64,000 nt of DNA from Aliivibrio sp. (GTDB taxonomy: Bacteria; Pseudomonadota; Gammaproteobacteria; Enterobacterales; Vibrionaceae), in assembly GCA_016764915.1 (NCBI GenBank), contig JAESQY010000131.1:20894-84893 (forward strand). Reading direction: 5' to 3'. Below, piece by piece: positions 56,172 through 64,000 of this stretch. Made by a program: the position numbers and the translations under genes. Position 1 is the first letter of the stretch, and every line of letters starts with the position of its first letter. The notes beneath the pieces are model-generated. The model was not told where the DNA came from. It saw nothing but the letters and a program-made list of their open reading frames with translations, and searched no databases.

Positions 56172-57776
56172 TCACATTCGAAAAATACCAAATTGACTAT
56201 CAGGAATAGGGGCTCGTAACGACGCTGCTAGCGCCTGTCCAACGATATCTCGAGTCAGTTTTGGATCAATGATACCGTCATCCCATAACCTTGCGCTGGC
56301 ATAATAGGGGTGACCTTGAGTTTCATATAGGTCGATAATCGGTTGCTTAAAATCGGTCTCTTGTTGAGTTGACCACTTCTCTCCATTTCTGGTTTTTATA
56401 TCACGTTTTACTTGCGCCAACACTTCAGCAGCTTGCTCGCCACCCATGACTGATATTCTGGCATTTGGCCACATCCAAATCATGGTTGGATCATATGCTC
56501 GGCCACACATACCGTAATTCCCCGCGCCATGTGAACCGCCAACGATGACCGTAAATTTAGGTACATCGGCACAAGCCACCGCCATGACTAATTTTGCACC
56601 ATGCTTGGCAATGCCTTCAGATTCGTATTTTTTTCCAACCATAAACCCGGTTATATTTTGCAAAAACAGCAAGGGAATTTTTCGTTTGGCGCAGAGCTCA
56701 ATAAAATGCGCGCCTTTTTGCGAAGATTCTGAAAATAGGATGCCGTTATTGGCCACAATACCGATAGGGTGACCGTGTAGATGTGCAAAACCACAAACAA
56801 GAGTCTGGCCATACAGCGCTTTAAATTCATCAAAATCAGAGTCATCGACCACCCGTGCGATGATCTCTCTAACGTCAAACAGAAGGCGTAGATTTGAGTT
56901 AACGATGCCGTAGATTTGCTCTGGATCATAACGAGGCGGCAAGACGGGTTTTAATGGTATCGATGTTGGTAATAAGTTAGCGCTGGCGATACTCTGCCTA
57001 GCAAGGTTGAGAGCATCGGCTTCATCATGAGCATAATAGTCAGCCACGCCTGATTTTTTGCAATGCACATCCGCCCCCCCGAGCTCTTCTGCGGTGACGA
57101 TTTCTCCTGTGGCGGCTTTCACCAGCGGAGGGCCCGCAAGGAAAATAGTGCCTTGCTTTTTTACGATGATCGAGACATCTGCCATTGCGGGTACATAGGC
57201 GCCCCCTGCAGTACACAAGCCTAATACCACTGCAATCTGTGGGATACCTTTGGCTGACATCCGTGCTTGATTGTAAAAAATACGGCCAAAGTGTTCTTTG
57301 TCGGCAAAGACTTCAGCTTGATAGGGAAGGTTAGCTCCGCCTGAATCGACCAGGTAGACACAAGGAAGGAAGCAACGCTCAGCGATCTCTTGAGCACGCA
57401 GATGCTTTTTTACGGTCAGTGGATAATAGGTACCGCCTTTTACTGAAGAGTCATTGGCCACGATCATGCAATCAATGCCCTCAATCTTACCGATACCGGC
57501 CACGACACCCGCGCAGGCGACAGCTTCATCGTACACTTGCCATGCGGCAAATTGGCCAATTTCAAGAAAGGTGGCGTCGTCATCCAATAGAGTGGCAATA
57601 CGCTCTCTTGCCGAGAGTTTTCCTTTCTGTTGTTGACGTTTTATGGCCGCAGGCCCTCCTCCTTGTTTGATTACTTTAAGGTTTGAGTTTAGGTTATTGA
57701 TCAGCTCCACCATTATCTTTTTATTGGCATGAAACTGAGGATCGTCTGGTTTGGCTCTGCTCTGAATAATTGCCAT
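56172..57776 (-). CDS. liuB: Methylcrotonyl-CoA carboxylase beta (carboxyltransferase) subunit
   Basis: A 534-residue carboxyltransferase with the two crotonase-like halves: [15 protein letters not shown] and [18 protein letters not shown] (here [17 protein letters not shown]) in the first; [15 protein letters not shown] and [18 protein letters not shown] in the second. It transfers CO2 from biotin to 3-methylcrotonyl-CoA and needs the alpha subunit (LiuD), not found in this window. It starts 25 bases after liuA. Confidence 0.94.
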   Translation of the reverse strand: MAIIQSRAKPDDPQFHANKKIMVELINNLNSNLKVIKQGGGPAAIKRQQQKGKLSARERIATLLDDDATFLEIGQFAAWQVYDEAVACAGVVAGIGKIEGIDCMIVANDSSVKGGTYYPLTVKKHLRAQEIAERCFLPCVYLVDSGGANLPYQAEVFADKEHFGRIFYNQARMSAKGIPQIAVVLGLCTAGGAYVPAMADVSIIVKKQGTIFLAGPPLVKAATGEIVTAEELGGADVHCKKSGVADYYAHDEADALNLARQSIASANLLPTSIPLKPVLPPRYDPEQIYGIVNSNLRLLFDVREIIARVVDDSDFDEFKALYGQTLVCGFAHLHGHPIGIVANNGILFSESSQKGAHFIELCAKRKIPLLFLQNITGFMVGKKYESEGIAKHGAKLVMAVACADVPKFTVIVGGSHGAGNYGMCGRAYDPTMIWMWPNARISVMGGEQAAEVLAQVKRDIKTRNGEKWSTQQETDFKQPIIDLYETQGHPYYASARLWDDGIIDPKLTRDIVGQALAASLRAPIPDSQFGIFRM

Positions 57777-57801
57777 CTGTCATCCTTATCAAAACGTACT
57801 G

Positions 57802-58971
57802 TTAACGAGACTCTTCGAATAGCTCTCGACCGATCAGCATGCGCCTTATTTCTGAAGTTCCAGCGCCAATTTCATAGAGTTTGGCGTCACGCAATAGGCG
57901 CCCTGCAGGAAACTCATTGATATAACCGTTACCACCTAACAGTTGAATGGCATCTAAAGCGAGCTGTGTAGCTAACTCAGCACTGTATAAAATGACGCCA
58001 GCGGAATCTTTACGAGTGGTTTCTCCGCGGTCGCAAGCTTGCGCTACGGCATATACATAAGCACGTGCAGCGTTCATTCGAGTGTACATATCCGCGACTT
58101 TGGCCTGCACCAGTTGGAACTCACCAATCGATCGGCCAAACTGTTTTCTATCGTGAACATAGGGGATAACCAGATCTAGGCAGGCTTGCATAATACCCAG
58201 TGGACCCGCCGCTAATACCACTCGCTCATAATCAAGACCACTCATTAAGATTTCAACGCCATGATTGACCTCGCCTAACACATTTTCAACAGGGACTTGG
58301 CAATCGGTAAACACGAGCTCACAAGTATTGGATCCGCGCATACCTAACTTATCGAGCTTTTGCGCATGAGTAAATCCAGCAAAATCGCGTTCAATGATAA
58401 ACGCGGTAATGCCACGGGATTTGGCATTTGGATCGGTTTTGGCGTATACCACAAGTGTGTGTGCATCAGGGCCATTGGTGATCCACATCTTGGTGCCATT
58501 CAATAGATAATGGTCCCCTTTTAATTGAGCTTTTAGTTGCATGCTGATCACATCAGAGCCTGCGTTTGGTTCACTCATTGCCAATGCGCCAACGTGGCTG
58601 CCATCTATCAGCTTAGGTAGATATTTTGCTCTTTGTGCTTGGTTGCCGTTGCGAAATATTTGATTCACGCACAAGTTAGAGTGCGCTCCATAACTCAGCG
58701 CCACAGAAGCGGAAGCGCGGCTGATCTCTTCCATAGCAATAACGTGCGCCAGATAGCCCATATCAGCACCGCCATACTTTTCAGAGACCGTTACCCCGAG
58801 TAGTCCCATCTCCCCCAGCTTTTTCCATAACGGATCTGGGAATTGATTGTTTTTATCAATGTCAGCGGCAATGGGGGCAATATGTTCAGCGGCAAATCCA
58901 TTCACCTGCTCGCGCAACATATTGATAATGTCCTCGTGACCGAAATTAAGTGGGGTATAGTCATTTTTCAT
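57802..58971 (-). CDS. liuA: Isovaleryl-CoA dehydrogenase
   Basis: A 389-residue FAD enzyme oxidising isovaleryl-CoA to 3-methylcrotonyl-CoA. The acyl-CoA dehydrogenase motifs [13 protein letters not shown] and [40 protein letters not shown] are intact. The Glu in [15 protein letters not shown] lies where isovaleryl-CoA dehydrogenases carry their catalytic base, which separates it from the other dehydrogenase in this window. It follows liuR by 20 bases. Confidence 0.94.
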   Translation of the reverse strand: MKNDYTPLNFGHEDIINMLREQVNGFAAEHIAPIAADIDKNNQFPDPLWKKLGEMGLLGVTVSEKYGGADMGYLAHVIAMEEISRASASVALSYGAHSNLCVNQIFRNGNQAQRAKYLPKLIDGSHVGALAMSEPNAGSDVISMQLKAQLKGDHYLLNGTKMWITNGPDAHTLVVYAKTDPNAKSRGITAFIIERDFAGFTHAQKLDKLGMRGSNTCELVFTDCQVPVENVLGEVNHGVEILMSGLDYERVVLAAGPLGIMQACLDLVIPYVHDRKQFGRSIGEFQLVQAKVADMYTRMNAARAYVYAVAQACDRGETTRKDSAGVILYSAELATQLALDAIQLLGGNGYINEFPAGRLLRDAKLYEIGAGTSEIRRMLIGRELFEESR

Positions 58972-58991
58972 AACGGCTCCTTAAGTAAGTT

Positions 58992-59369
58992 CTACTCGGG
59001 TTTTGAGCGGTTTAGGGCGCGATAGCAGCGGTCTCTAGCGGTATCAAGTTCACTCTTCAGTACGGTAATATCATCAAGCTGAAGTTGTAGAATGTTCTGT
59101 TTATCTTCAATGATAGTTAACATTTTCTTTAGTTGAGTATCACTTTGGTTCATATCATAGAGTTTGAATAACTCACCAATTTCAGCAAGAGAGAATCCAA
59201 GTCGTTTCCCGCGCAATATCAGCTTCAAGCGGACTTTATCTCGACGTCGATATACCCGAATTTTCCCTTGCCGAGAGGGGTGGATAAGCCCCATGTCTTC
59301 GTAGAAACGAATGCTTCGTGCGGTGACATCAAACTCGTTAGCAAGTTGACTAATTTTAAATGTTTCCAC
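58992..59369 (-). CDS. liuR: MerR-family regulator LiuR
   Basis: A 125-residue regulator with the MerR winged HTH (FKISQLANEFDVTARSIRFYEDMGLIHPSRQGKIRVYRRRDKV) and a dimerising coil (QNILQLQLDDITVLKSEL). LiuR is the usual regulator of the leucine/branched-chain catabolic genes in Vibrionaceae and Shewanella. As the first gene of the leftward operon it probably autoregulates, with the divergent operators at 59437-59482. Confidence 0.92.
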   Translation of the reverse strand: METFKISQLANEFDVTARSIRFYEDMGLIHPSRQGKIRVYRRRDKVRLKLILRGKRLGFSLAEIGELFKLYDMNQSDTQLKKMLTIIEDKQNILQLQLDDITVLKSELDTARDRCYRALNRSKPE

Positions 59370-59436
59370 CAGATGTCCTCCAACCGTTGAAATCAGCTTC
59401 GGTACATTAAGGTTTTCATTGTTATCAATCTGTTTC

Positions 59437-59482
59437 TTGACGTTAACGTAAATGTTAGTGCTATGCTTACGTAAACGTCAAG
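59437..59482. promoter_or_regulatory. Two LiuR-like operators in overlapping divergent promoters
   Basis: CTTGACGTTAACGTAA (59437-59452) and TTACGTAAACGTCAAG (59467-59482) are inverted copies with one mismatch; each holds ACGT-NN-ACGT, centres 28 bases apart. Rightward TTGACG-N18-TATGCT and leftward TTGACG-N18-TAACAT are face-to-face promoters overlapping these sites. The layout suits a MerR-family regulator controlling both arms of the locus. Confidence 0.75.
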
Positions 59483-59525
59483 AAAACAGCGTTTAAAAAA
59501 TTCTGGCGATAATGAGGATGGAATC

Positions 59526-60725
59526 ATGGATAAAACCATTTGGATTGTATCGGCTAAACGCACTCCGTTAGGTAGCTTTCAAGGCATGCTTGACGGATAT
59601 TCAGCGCCTCAATTAGGCCAGATTGCCATCCAATCTGCCGTAAGTGCCACTCCTGTTTTAGTAGACAGTATCGATCAAGTGCTGATGGGCTGTGTATTGC
59701 CAGCGGGCTGTGGACAAGCACCAGCACGTCAAGCCGCTTTGGGAGCAAACCTTCCCTACTCAGTAGGCTGTACAACCGTGAACAAGGTGTGTGGATCAGG
59801 AATGCAGTCTGTCATGTTCGCGTATGATTTAATTAAGTCAGGCTCTATTAAATGTGCTGTCGCTGGTGGTATGGAGAGCATGACCAACGCACCATATCTG
59901 CTCAAAGAGTCCCGCAGTGGAATGCGGCTTGGTCATAAAACCACTCACGATCATATGTTTTTAGATGGGCTACAAGATGCTTATGACGGTGAGTTAATGG
60001 GGGTTTATGCTCAGCAGATTGCCGATAAACTGGGCATTACCCGAGAGCAAATGGATCAATGGGCCGTTCAATCGGTCAAGCGAGCTGTCGAAGCGCAGCA
60101 ACAGCAGCTTTTTTCGGAAGAAATAGCCCCAATTACACTCAAAAAAAGTGGTGAAACAGTCGATTTCGATGAGCACCCTCGCCAAATTAAGTTGGATAAA
60201 ATCCCAAAACTTCGTCCTGCATTCACTAAAGATGGGTCAGTCACTGCCGCCAATTCTAGCTCAATTTCAGATGGGGCAGCGGCACTGGTGGTGATGGATG
60301 CAAATGTCGCGGCTCAGCAAGGTTTATCACCTCTTGCGATTATCACCGGACACGCTACTCACTCACGCAAACCTGACGAATTTACCCTCGCTCCGGTTTA
60401 TGCCATGGAACAACTGTTGTCTGAGTTAGATTGGTCAGTTGATGAAGTCGATTTATGGGAGATCAATGAAGCCTTTGCGGTGGTAGCGCAGATCGCCGTA
60501 CAACAGCTTGGAATTGATATCAACAAGGTGAATGTGAAAGGAGGAGCATGCGCACTTGGTCATCCTATTGGAGCCAGTGGCGCGCGAATTCTCGTGACCC
60601 TGATTCATAGTCTCAGACAGTTACAAGCGTCTGGAAAGGGGAGTAAAAAAGCAGTGCGTGGTATCGCCTCACTGTGCATTGGTGGAGGAGAAGCAACGGC
60701 AATGGGTATTGAAATACCGATATAA
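59526..60725 (+). CDS. Acetyl-CoA acetyltransferase (thiolase)
   Basis: A 399-residue thiolase. The acyl-accepting Cys is C89 in NKVCGSGMQS; the catalytic His is in GGACALGHPIGASGA, and the second Cys is in ASLCIGGGEATAMG. It cleaves or forms acetoacetyl-CoA and can process the acetoacetate arm of leucine breakdown. It is the first gene of the rightward operon, after the LiuR-like operators. Confidence 0.95.
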   Translation: MDKTIWIVSAKRTPLGSFQGMLDGYSAPQLGQIAIQSAVSATPVLVDSIDQVLMGCVLPAGCGQAPARQAALGANLPYSVGCTTVNKVCGSGMQSVMFAYDLIKSGSIKCAVAGGMESMTNAPYLLKESRSGMRLGHKTTHDHMFLDGLQDAYDGELMGVYAQQIADKLGITREQMDQWAVQSVKRAVEAQQQQLFSEEIAPITLKKSGETVDFDEHPRQIKLDKIPKLRPAFTKDGSVTAANSSSISDGAAALVVMDANVAAQQGLSPLAIITGHATHSRKPDEFTLAPVYAMEQLLSELDWSVDEVDLWEINEAFAVVAQIAVQQLGIDINKVNVKGGACALGHPIGASGARILVTLIHSLRQLQASGKGSKKAVRGIASLCIGGGEATAMGIEIPI

Positions 60726-60743
60726 ATCTTAAAGGAGAGTGTG

Positions 60744-62237
60744 ATGATTCGATTTGTGCCACTGTTTATTGATGGAGAGTTTCGTCAGTCAAAAACCGAA
60801 GAGTGGATTGACGTGACCAACCCGGCGACCAATGATGTGATTGCGGAATTGCCCTGCAGCACAGAGTCTGAAATGGCTGAAGCTGTTAACAGCGCAACTC
60901 AAGCCTTTGCATTGTGGAAAAATGTTGCGGTTCCTGAACGCGCAAGAGTGATGTTGAGATATCAGCACTTGCTAAAAGAGCATCATGACGAGCTGGCTAT
61001 ATTGTTATCCCATGAGACCGGAAAGATTTTAGCCGATGCAAAAGGAGATGTTTGGCGCGGGATTGAAGTGGTGGAGCAAGCGGCAAATATCGCCAGTAAT
61101 ATGATGGGTGAAATGGTCGAAAATGTGGCAACAGATATTGATACTTATTCGATAATTCAGCCTTTAGGTGTCTGTTGCGGTATTACTCCGTTTAACTTCC
61201 CTGCCATGATCCCGTTATGGATGTTTCCAATCGCAATCGCCAGTGGCAATACTTTTATTCTGAAACCCTCTGAGCAGGTGCCACTCACGTCAATTCGATT
61301 AGCCGAACTGTTTGAACAATCGGGTGCGCCAAAAGGTGTGTTGCAAATTGTGCATGGGCGTAAGCCTCAAGTGGACTTTTTACTCTCCCATCCAGATATT
61401 CGCACCATTTCATTTGTTGGATCAGTGCCTGTAGCGCAATACATCTATCGAACGGCTACTCAGCACTTTAAACGTGTCCAGGCATTTGCAGGCGCTAAAA
61501 ATCACATGGTGGTGATGCCTGATGCGAACAAAGATCAGGTATTGAACAATTTAGTTGGGGCTTCAGTTGGAGCGGCTGGCCAGCGCTGTATGGCCATTTC
61601 GGTCGCCGTATTTGTTGGCGGCACAACGGCATGGATTTCGGATCTGAAAGCTGAAATGGCTAAGATAAAGCCGGGTTGCTGGGACGATGAGAGCGCAGGC
61701 TATGGGCCACTGATCAGCAAGCAAGCTAAAGAGCGGGTATTGGGATTAATTCAAGAGGGAAAAGATCAAGGCGCAGTGTGCGAGTTAGATGGCAGTGCAT
61801 GCACCGTTGAAGGATTTGAGAACGGTAACTGGATAGGACCGACGCTGTTTAGTGGTGTAACAACCAAGATGTCCATCTATCAGCAAGAGATATTTGGTCC
61901 AGTGTTAATGTGTCTAGAAGTGGATACTTTAGAAGAAGCGATAGCCCTTGTTAATGACAATCCTTATGGTAATGGGACGTCAATTTTCACTGCCAGTGGC
62001 GCTGCTGCACGAAAATTTCAGCATGAGATTGAGGTAGGACAAGTAGGCATTAATGTGCCCATCCCTGTGCCATTGCCTTTCTTCTCGTTTACCGGTTGGC
62101 GCGGCAGTTTTTACGGCGATTTACACGCTTATGGTAAGCAGGCCGTTCGATTCTATACTGAAACCAAAACCGTCACGTCGCGTTGGTTTGATGAGGATGT
62201 TGTCAGTGGACCAAACCTGACGATTCAATTGAAATAA
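60744..62237 (+). CDS. mmsA: Methylmalonate-semialdehyde dehydrogenase (acylating)
   Basis: Start at ATG 60744 (a GTG at 60741 is also in frame), with AAAGGAGA upstream. The 497-residue enzyme has the aldehyde-dehydrogenase core: [32 protein letters not shown], the catalytic Cys in [12 protein letters not shown], and the conserved [14 protein letters not shown] segment of MmsA. It converts methylmalonate semialdehyde to propionyl-CoA in valine breakdown. It follows the thiolase with little space. Confidence 0.95.
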   Translation: MIRFVPLFIDGEFRQSKTEEWIDVTNPATNDVIAELPCSTESEMAEAVNSATQAFALWKNVAVPERARVMLRYQHLLKEHHDELAILLSHETGKILADAKGDVWRGIEVVEQAANIASNMMGEMVENVATDIDTYSIIQPLGVCCGITPFNFPAMIPLWMFPIAIASGNTFILKPSEQVPLTSIRLAELFEQSGAPKGVLQIVHGRKPQVDFLLSHPDIRTISFVGSVPVAQYIYRTATQHFKRVQAFAGAKNHMVVMPDANKDQVLNNLVGASVGAAGQRCMAISVAVFVGGTTAWISDLKAEMAKIKPGCWDDESAGYGPLISKQAKERVLGLIQEGKDQGAVCELDGSACTVEGFENGNWIGPTLFSGVTTKMSIYQQEIFGPVLMCLEVDTLEEAIALVNDNPYGNGTSIFTASGAAARKFQHEIEVGQVGINVPIPVPLPFFSFTGWRGSFYGDLHAYGKQAVRFYTETKTVTSRWFDEDVVSGPNLTIQLK

Positions 62238-62259
62238 AGGTCGTTTATCGGAGTGATGT

Positions 62260-63402
62260 ATGGACTTTGAATTGAATGAAGATCAACGAGCATTTGCAGA
62301 CACCGCGCACCAGTTCGCGCTGGAACAACTCAGTCCAATGGCGGCGGAGTGGGATGAAAAACAGTTCTTCCCTAAAGAGGTGTTACGGCAGGCTGGAGAG
62401 CTGGGTTTTTTGAGCCTATATACCCCAGAGGCTCAAGGCGGACTAGGCTTGAGCCGCTTAGATTCGTCAATCGTATTCGAGCAGCTGTCGATGGGCTGTA
62501 CCTCCACTACCGCATTTATGACCATTCACAATATGGTGAACTGGATGATTGCCAGCTTTGCTAAACCAGAAGTAACAGAACACTTTTGCCCTAAGCTAGT
62601 TTCCGGAGAGTGGTTAGGCTCGTACTGTTTGACTGAAGCCAATGCGGGTTCCGACGCTGCTGCGCTGGCTACTTCAGCGACAAAAGTAGAGGGGCAGTAT
62701 ATTCTTAATGGCGCGAAATCGTTTATCTCTGGCGCCGGCGAAACGGACGTATTGCTGGTGATGGCCAGGGGGGCAAAAGGGGTGTCTGCTTTTGTGGTGC
62801 CCGCCAATGCAGCAGGTGTTACTTATGGTCGCAAAGAGCCAAAAATGGGTTGGAACAGTCAACCAACACGAGGAATCACCTTCGATAATGTGGCTATACC
62901 AGCAAGTTACTTATTAGGCGAAGAGGGGCAAGGGTTTACCTTTGCGATGAAAGGGCTGGATGGTGGTCGTATTAATATTGCTACTTGCTCTGTAGGCACC
63001 GCGCAACAAGCGTTGAATCAAGCGATGTTATATGTGCAAGAGCGTAAGCAGTTCGGTAAACCTATCGCTCAATTTCAAGGTCTGCAATTTAAACTGGCCG
63101 ATATGGTGACGGAACTGGTGGCGGCGAGACAGTTGGTGCGTTACGCCGCACCGAAACTGGATCAGCAAGATCCAGAGGCCAGTGCTTATTGCGCCATGGC
63201 CAAACGTTTTGCCACTGATGTCGGTTTTGCCGTTTGTGATCAAGCTCTGCAGTTATATGGCGGTTATGGATACATTAAAGAGTACCCGATGGAACGCTAT
63301 TTTAGAGATGTTCGAGTACATCAAATCTTGGAAGGCACCAATGAAATAATGCGAGTTATTATTGCTCGTCGGTTATTGGCAGATGGCGCTGAGTTGTTGT
63401 AA
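62260..63402 (+). CDS. Acyl-CoA dehydrogenase, probable isobutyryl-CoA dehydrogenase
   Basis: A 380-residue FAD enzyme. Motifs: YCLTEANAGSDAAAL in the middle and LYGGYGYIKEYPMERYFRDVRVHQILEGTNEIMRVIIARRL at the end. The Glu in LEGTNEIM is the catalytic base position of short/medium-chain and isobutyryl-CoA dehydrogenases. Between mmsA and an enoyl-CoA hydratase, it is most likely the valine-arm isobutyryl-CoA dehydrogenase. A CGGAG site precedes the ATG. Confidence 0.9.
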   Translation: MDFELNEDQRAFADTAHQFALEQLSPMAAEWDEKQFFPKEVLRQAGELGFLSLYTPEAQGGLGLSRLDSSIVFEQLSMGCTSTTAFMTIHNMVNWMIASFAKPEVTEHFCPKLVSGEWLGSYCLTEANAGSDAAALATSATKVEGQYILNGAKSFISGAGETDVLLVMARGAKGVSAFVVPANAAGVTYGRKEPKMGWNSQPTRGITFDNVAIPASYLLGEEGQGFTFAMKGLDGGRINIATCSVGTAQQALNQAMLYVQERKQFGKPIAQFQGLQFKLADMVTELVAARQLVRYAAPKLDQQDPEASAYCAMAKRFATDVGFAVCDQALQLYGGYGYIKEYPMERYFRDVRVHQILEGTNEIMRVIIARRLLADGAELL

Positions 63403-63434
63403 CTACGTAGACACTATTTAAAGGATATTTTGTT

Positions 63435-64000
63435 ATGTCACAGCCAAAACAGAGTGCGATTCAAGTAGTTATTCAAGGGCATGTAGCGGTTATCACCATG
63501 AATAATCCTCCCGCTAATACTTGGACAGAGAGTAGTCTTACTCAACTGCAGCAGCAGGTTTGTACGCTTAACCAAAATCGAGATGTCTATGCACTAATCA
63601 TCACCGGACAAGGCGAGAAATTTTTCTCAGCAGGCGCTGATCTAAACGTGTTTGCCAGTGGCGATAAAACCGTCGCCTTTGATATGGCCCGCAGTTTTTC
63701 TCAAGCATTTGAAGCTCTCTCTGGCTTCCGAGGTGTATCTATTGCCGCTATTAATGGTTACGCCATGGGTGGGGGACTAGAAGTGGCATTGGCGTGTGAT
63801 GTTCGTATTGCCGAGCAGCAAGCAGTGATGGGATTACCAGAAGCGAAAGTGGGACTTCTTCCCTGTGCTGGAGGGACTCAAAATCTAACCTTATTAGTTG
63901 GTGAGGGGTGGGCCAAAAAAATCATTTTATGTGGTGAGCGAGTCACCGCAGAGCGAGCACTGCAGATTCGACTGATTGAAGAGGTTGTCCCGCAGGGTGA
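63435..64000 (+). CDS. Enoyl-CoA hydratase, 5' part
   Basis: ATG 63435 opens a frame that reaches the window end (188 codons). The crotonase features are clear: KFFSAGADLNVF, GYAMGGGLEVALACDVRIAE, and GLPEAKVGLLPCAGGTQNL. As the next gene after the isobutyryl-CoA dehydrogenase it is probably the methacrylyl-CoA hydratase of the valine arm, or a general enoyl-CoA hydratase. The 3' end is outside the window. Confidence 0.9.
   Translation, partial: MSQPKQSAIQVVIQGHVAVITMNNPPANTWTESSLTQLQQQVCTLNQNRDVYALIITGQGEKFFSAGADLNVFASGDKTVAFDMARSFSQAFEALSGFRGVSIAAINGYAMGGGLEVALACDVRIAEQQAVMGLPEAKVGLLPCAGGTQNLTLLVGEGWAKKIILCGERVTAERALQIRLIEEVVPQG

Overview
The window looks like a chromosomal segment of a marine gammaproteobacterium of the Vibrio group (Vibrionaceae). 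It has moderate-to-low G+C, a VF530-type protein, a tandem-CHASE3 chemoreceptor, many c-di-GMP enzymes, an M9 collagenase, an Scs thiol-redox cluster, and a LiuR-type leucine/valine catabolic locus. No rRNA, tRNA, CRISPR array or intact insertion sequence was seen.

Layout. (1) 1-5.1 kb is the right end of a contractile-tail prophage or tail-like element: the last codons of a tail-fibre protein, a probable fibre-assembly protein, two structural proteins and a gpD/VgrG-like spike ending in a PAAR-like tail. It closes with an AT-rich, inverted cargo gene for a two-TM protein resembling abortive-infection effectors. (2) 5.2-9.5 kb holds an RNase HI with a viroplasmin domain, a methyltransferase, lipoproteins and small enzymes. 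(3) 9.5-25 kb is dominated by signalling and surface proteins: a CHASE-GGDEF cyclase, an AsmA/DUF748 giant, a secreted seven-blade FG-GAP/Ca-repeat/LruC protein with a lipoprotein partner, two chemoreceptors and a GGDEF-EAL protein. (4) 25-38 kb is mixed housekeeping (cold-shock protein, DUF819 transporter, CBS protein, peptide deformylase, LpxR). It is strewn with gene relics: a broken GT2 glycosyltransferase, a CutA-like fragment, a frameshifted rsuA-type gene, an N-truncated YbjQ and a broken sugar O-acetyltransferase. A Fur-like box overlaps the promoter of a methyltransferase gene. (5) 38-47.7 kb holds a GNAT-YoaP protein, a LysR/EamA divergent pair, an LD-carboxypeptidase, an AbrB-type permease, a VOC protein, Tag, an HD-GYP receptor and ThiD. 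(6) 47.8-53.9 kb holds scsB-scsD-scsC with a small upstream membrane protein, and a secreted collagenase. (7) 54.4-64 kb is the branched-chain acyl-CoA locus: liuR-liuA-liuB-liuC-liuE leftward, and thiolase, mmsA, acyl-CoA dehydrogenase and enoyl-CoA hydratase rightward. The two arms diverge from a region with two LiuR-like operator repeats.

How they fit together. The right end turns isovaleryl-CoA (leucine) into acetoacetate plus acetyl-CoA and isobutyryl-CoA (valine) towards propionyl-CoA. The biotin-carboxylase subunit (LiuD) expected between liuC and liuE is absent, and those two genes overlap by four bases. The most novel candidates are the prophage-end putative defence gene, the LiuD-less liu operon, the Fur-boxed methyltransferase and the unusual secreted LruC protein. 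All functional calls come from reading motifs by eye; no database search was possible.
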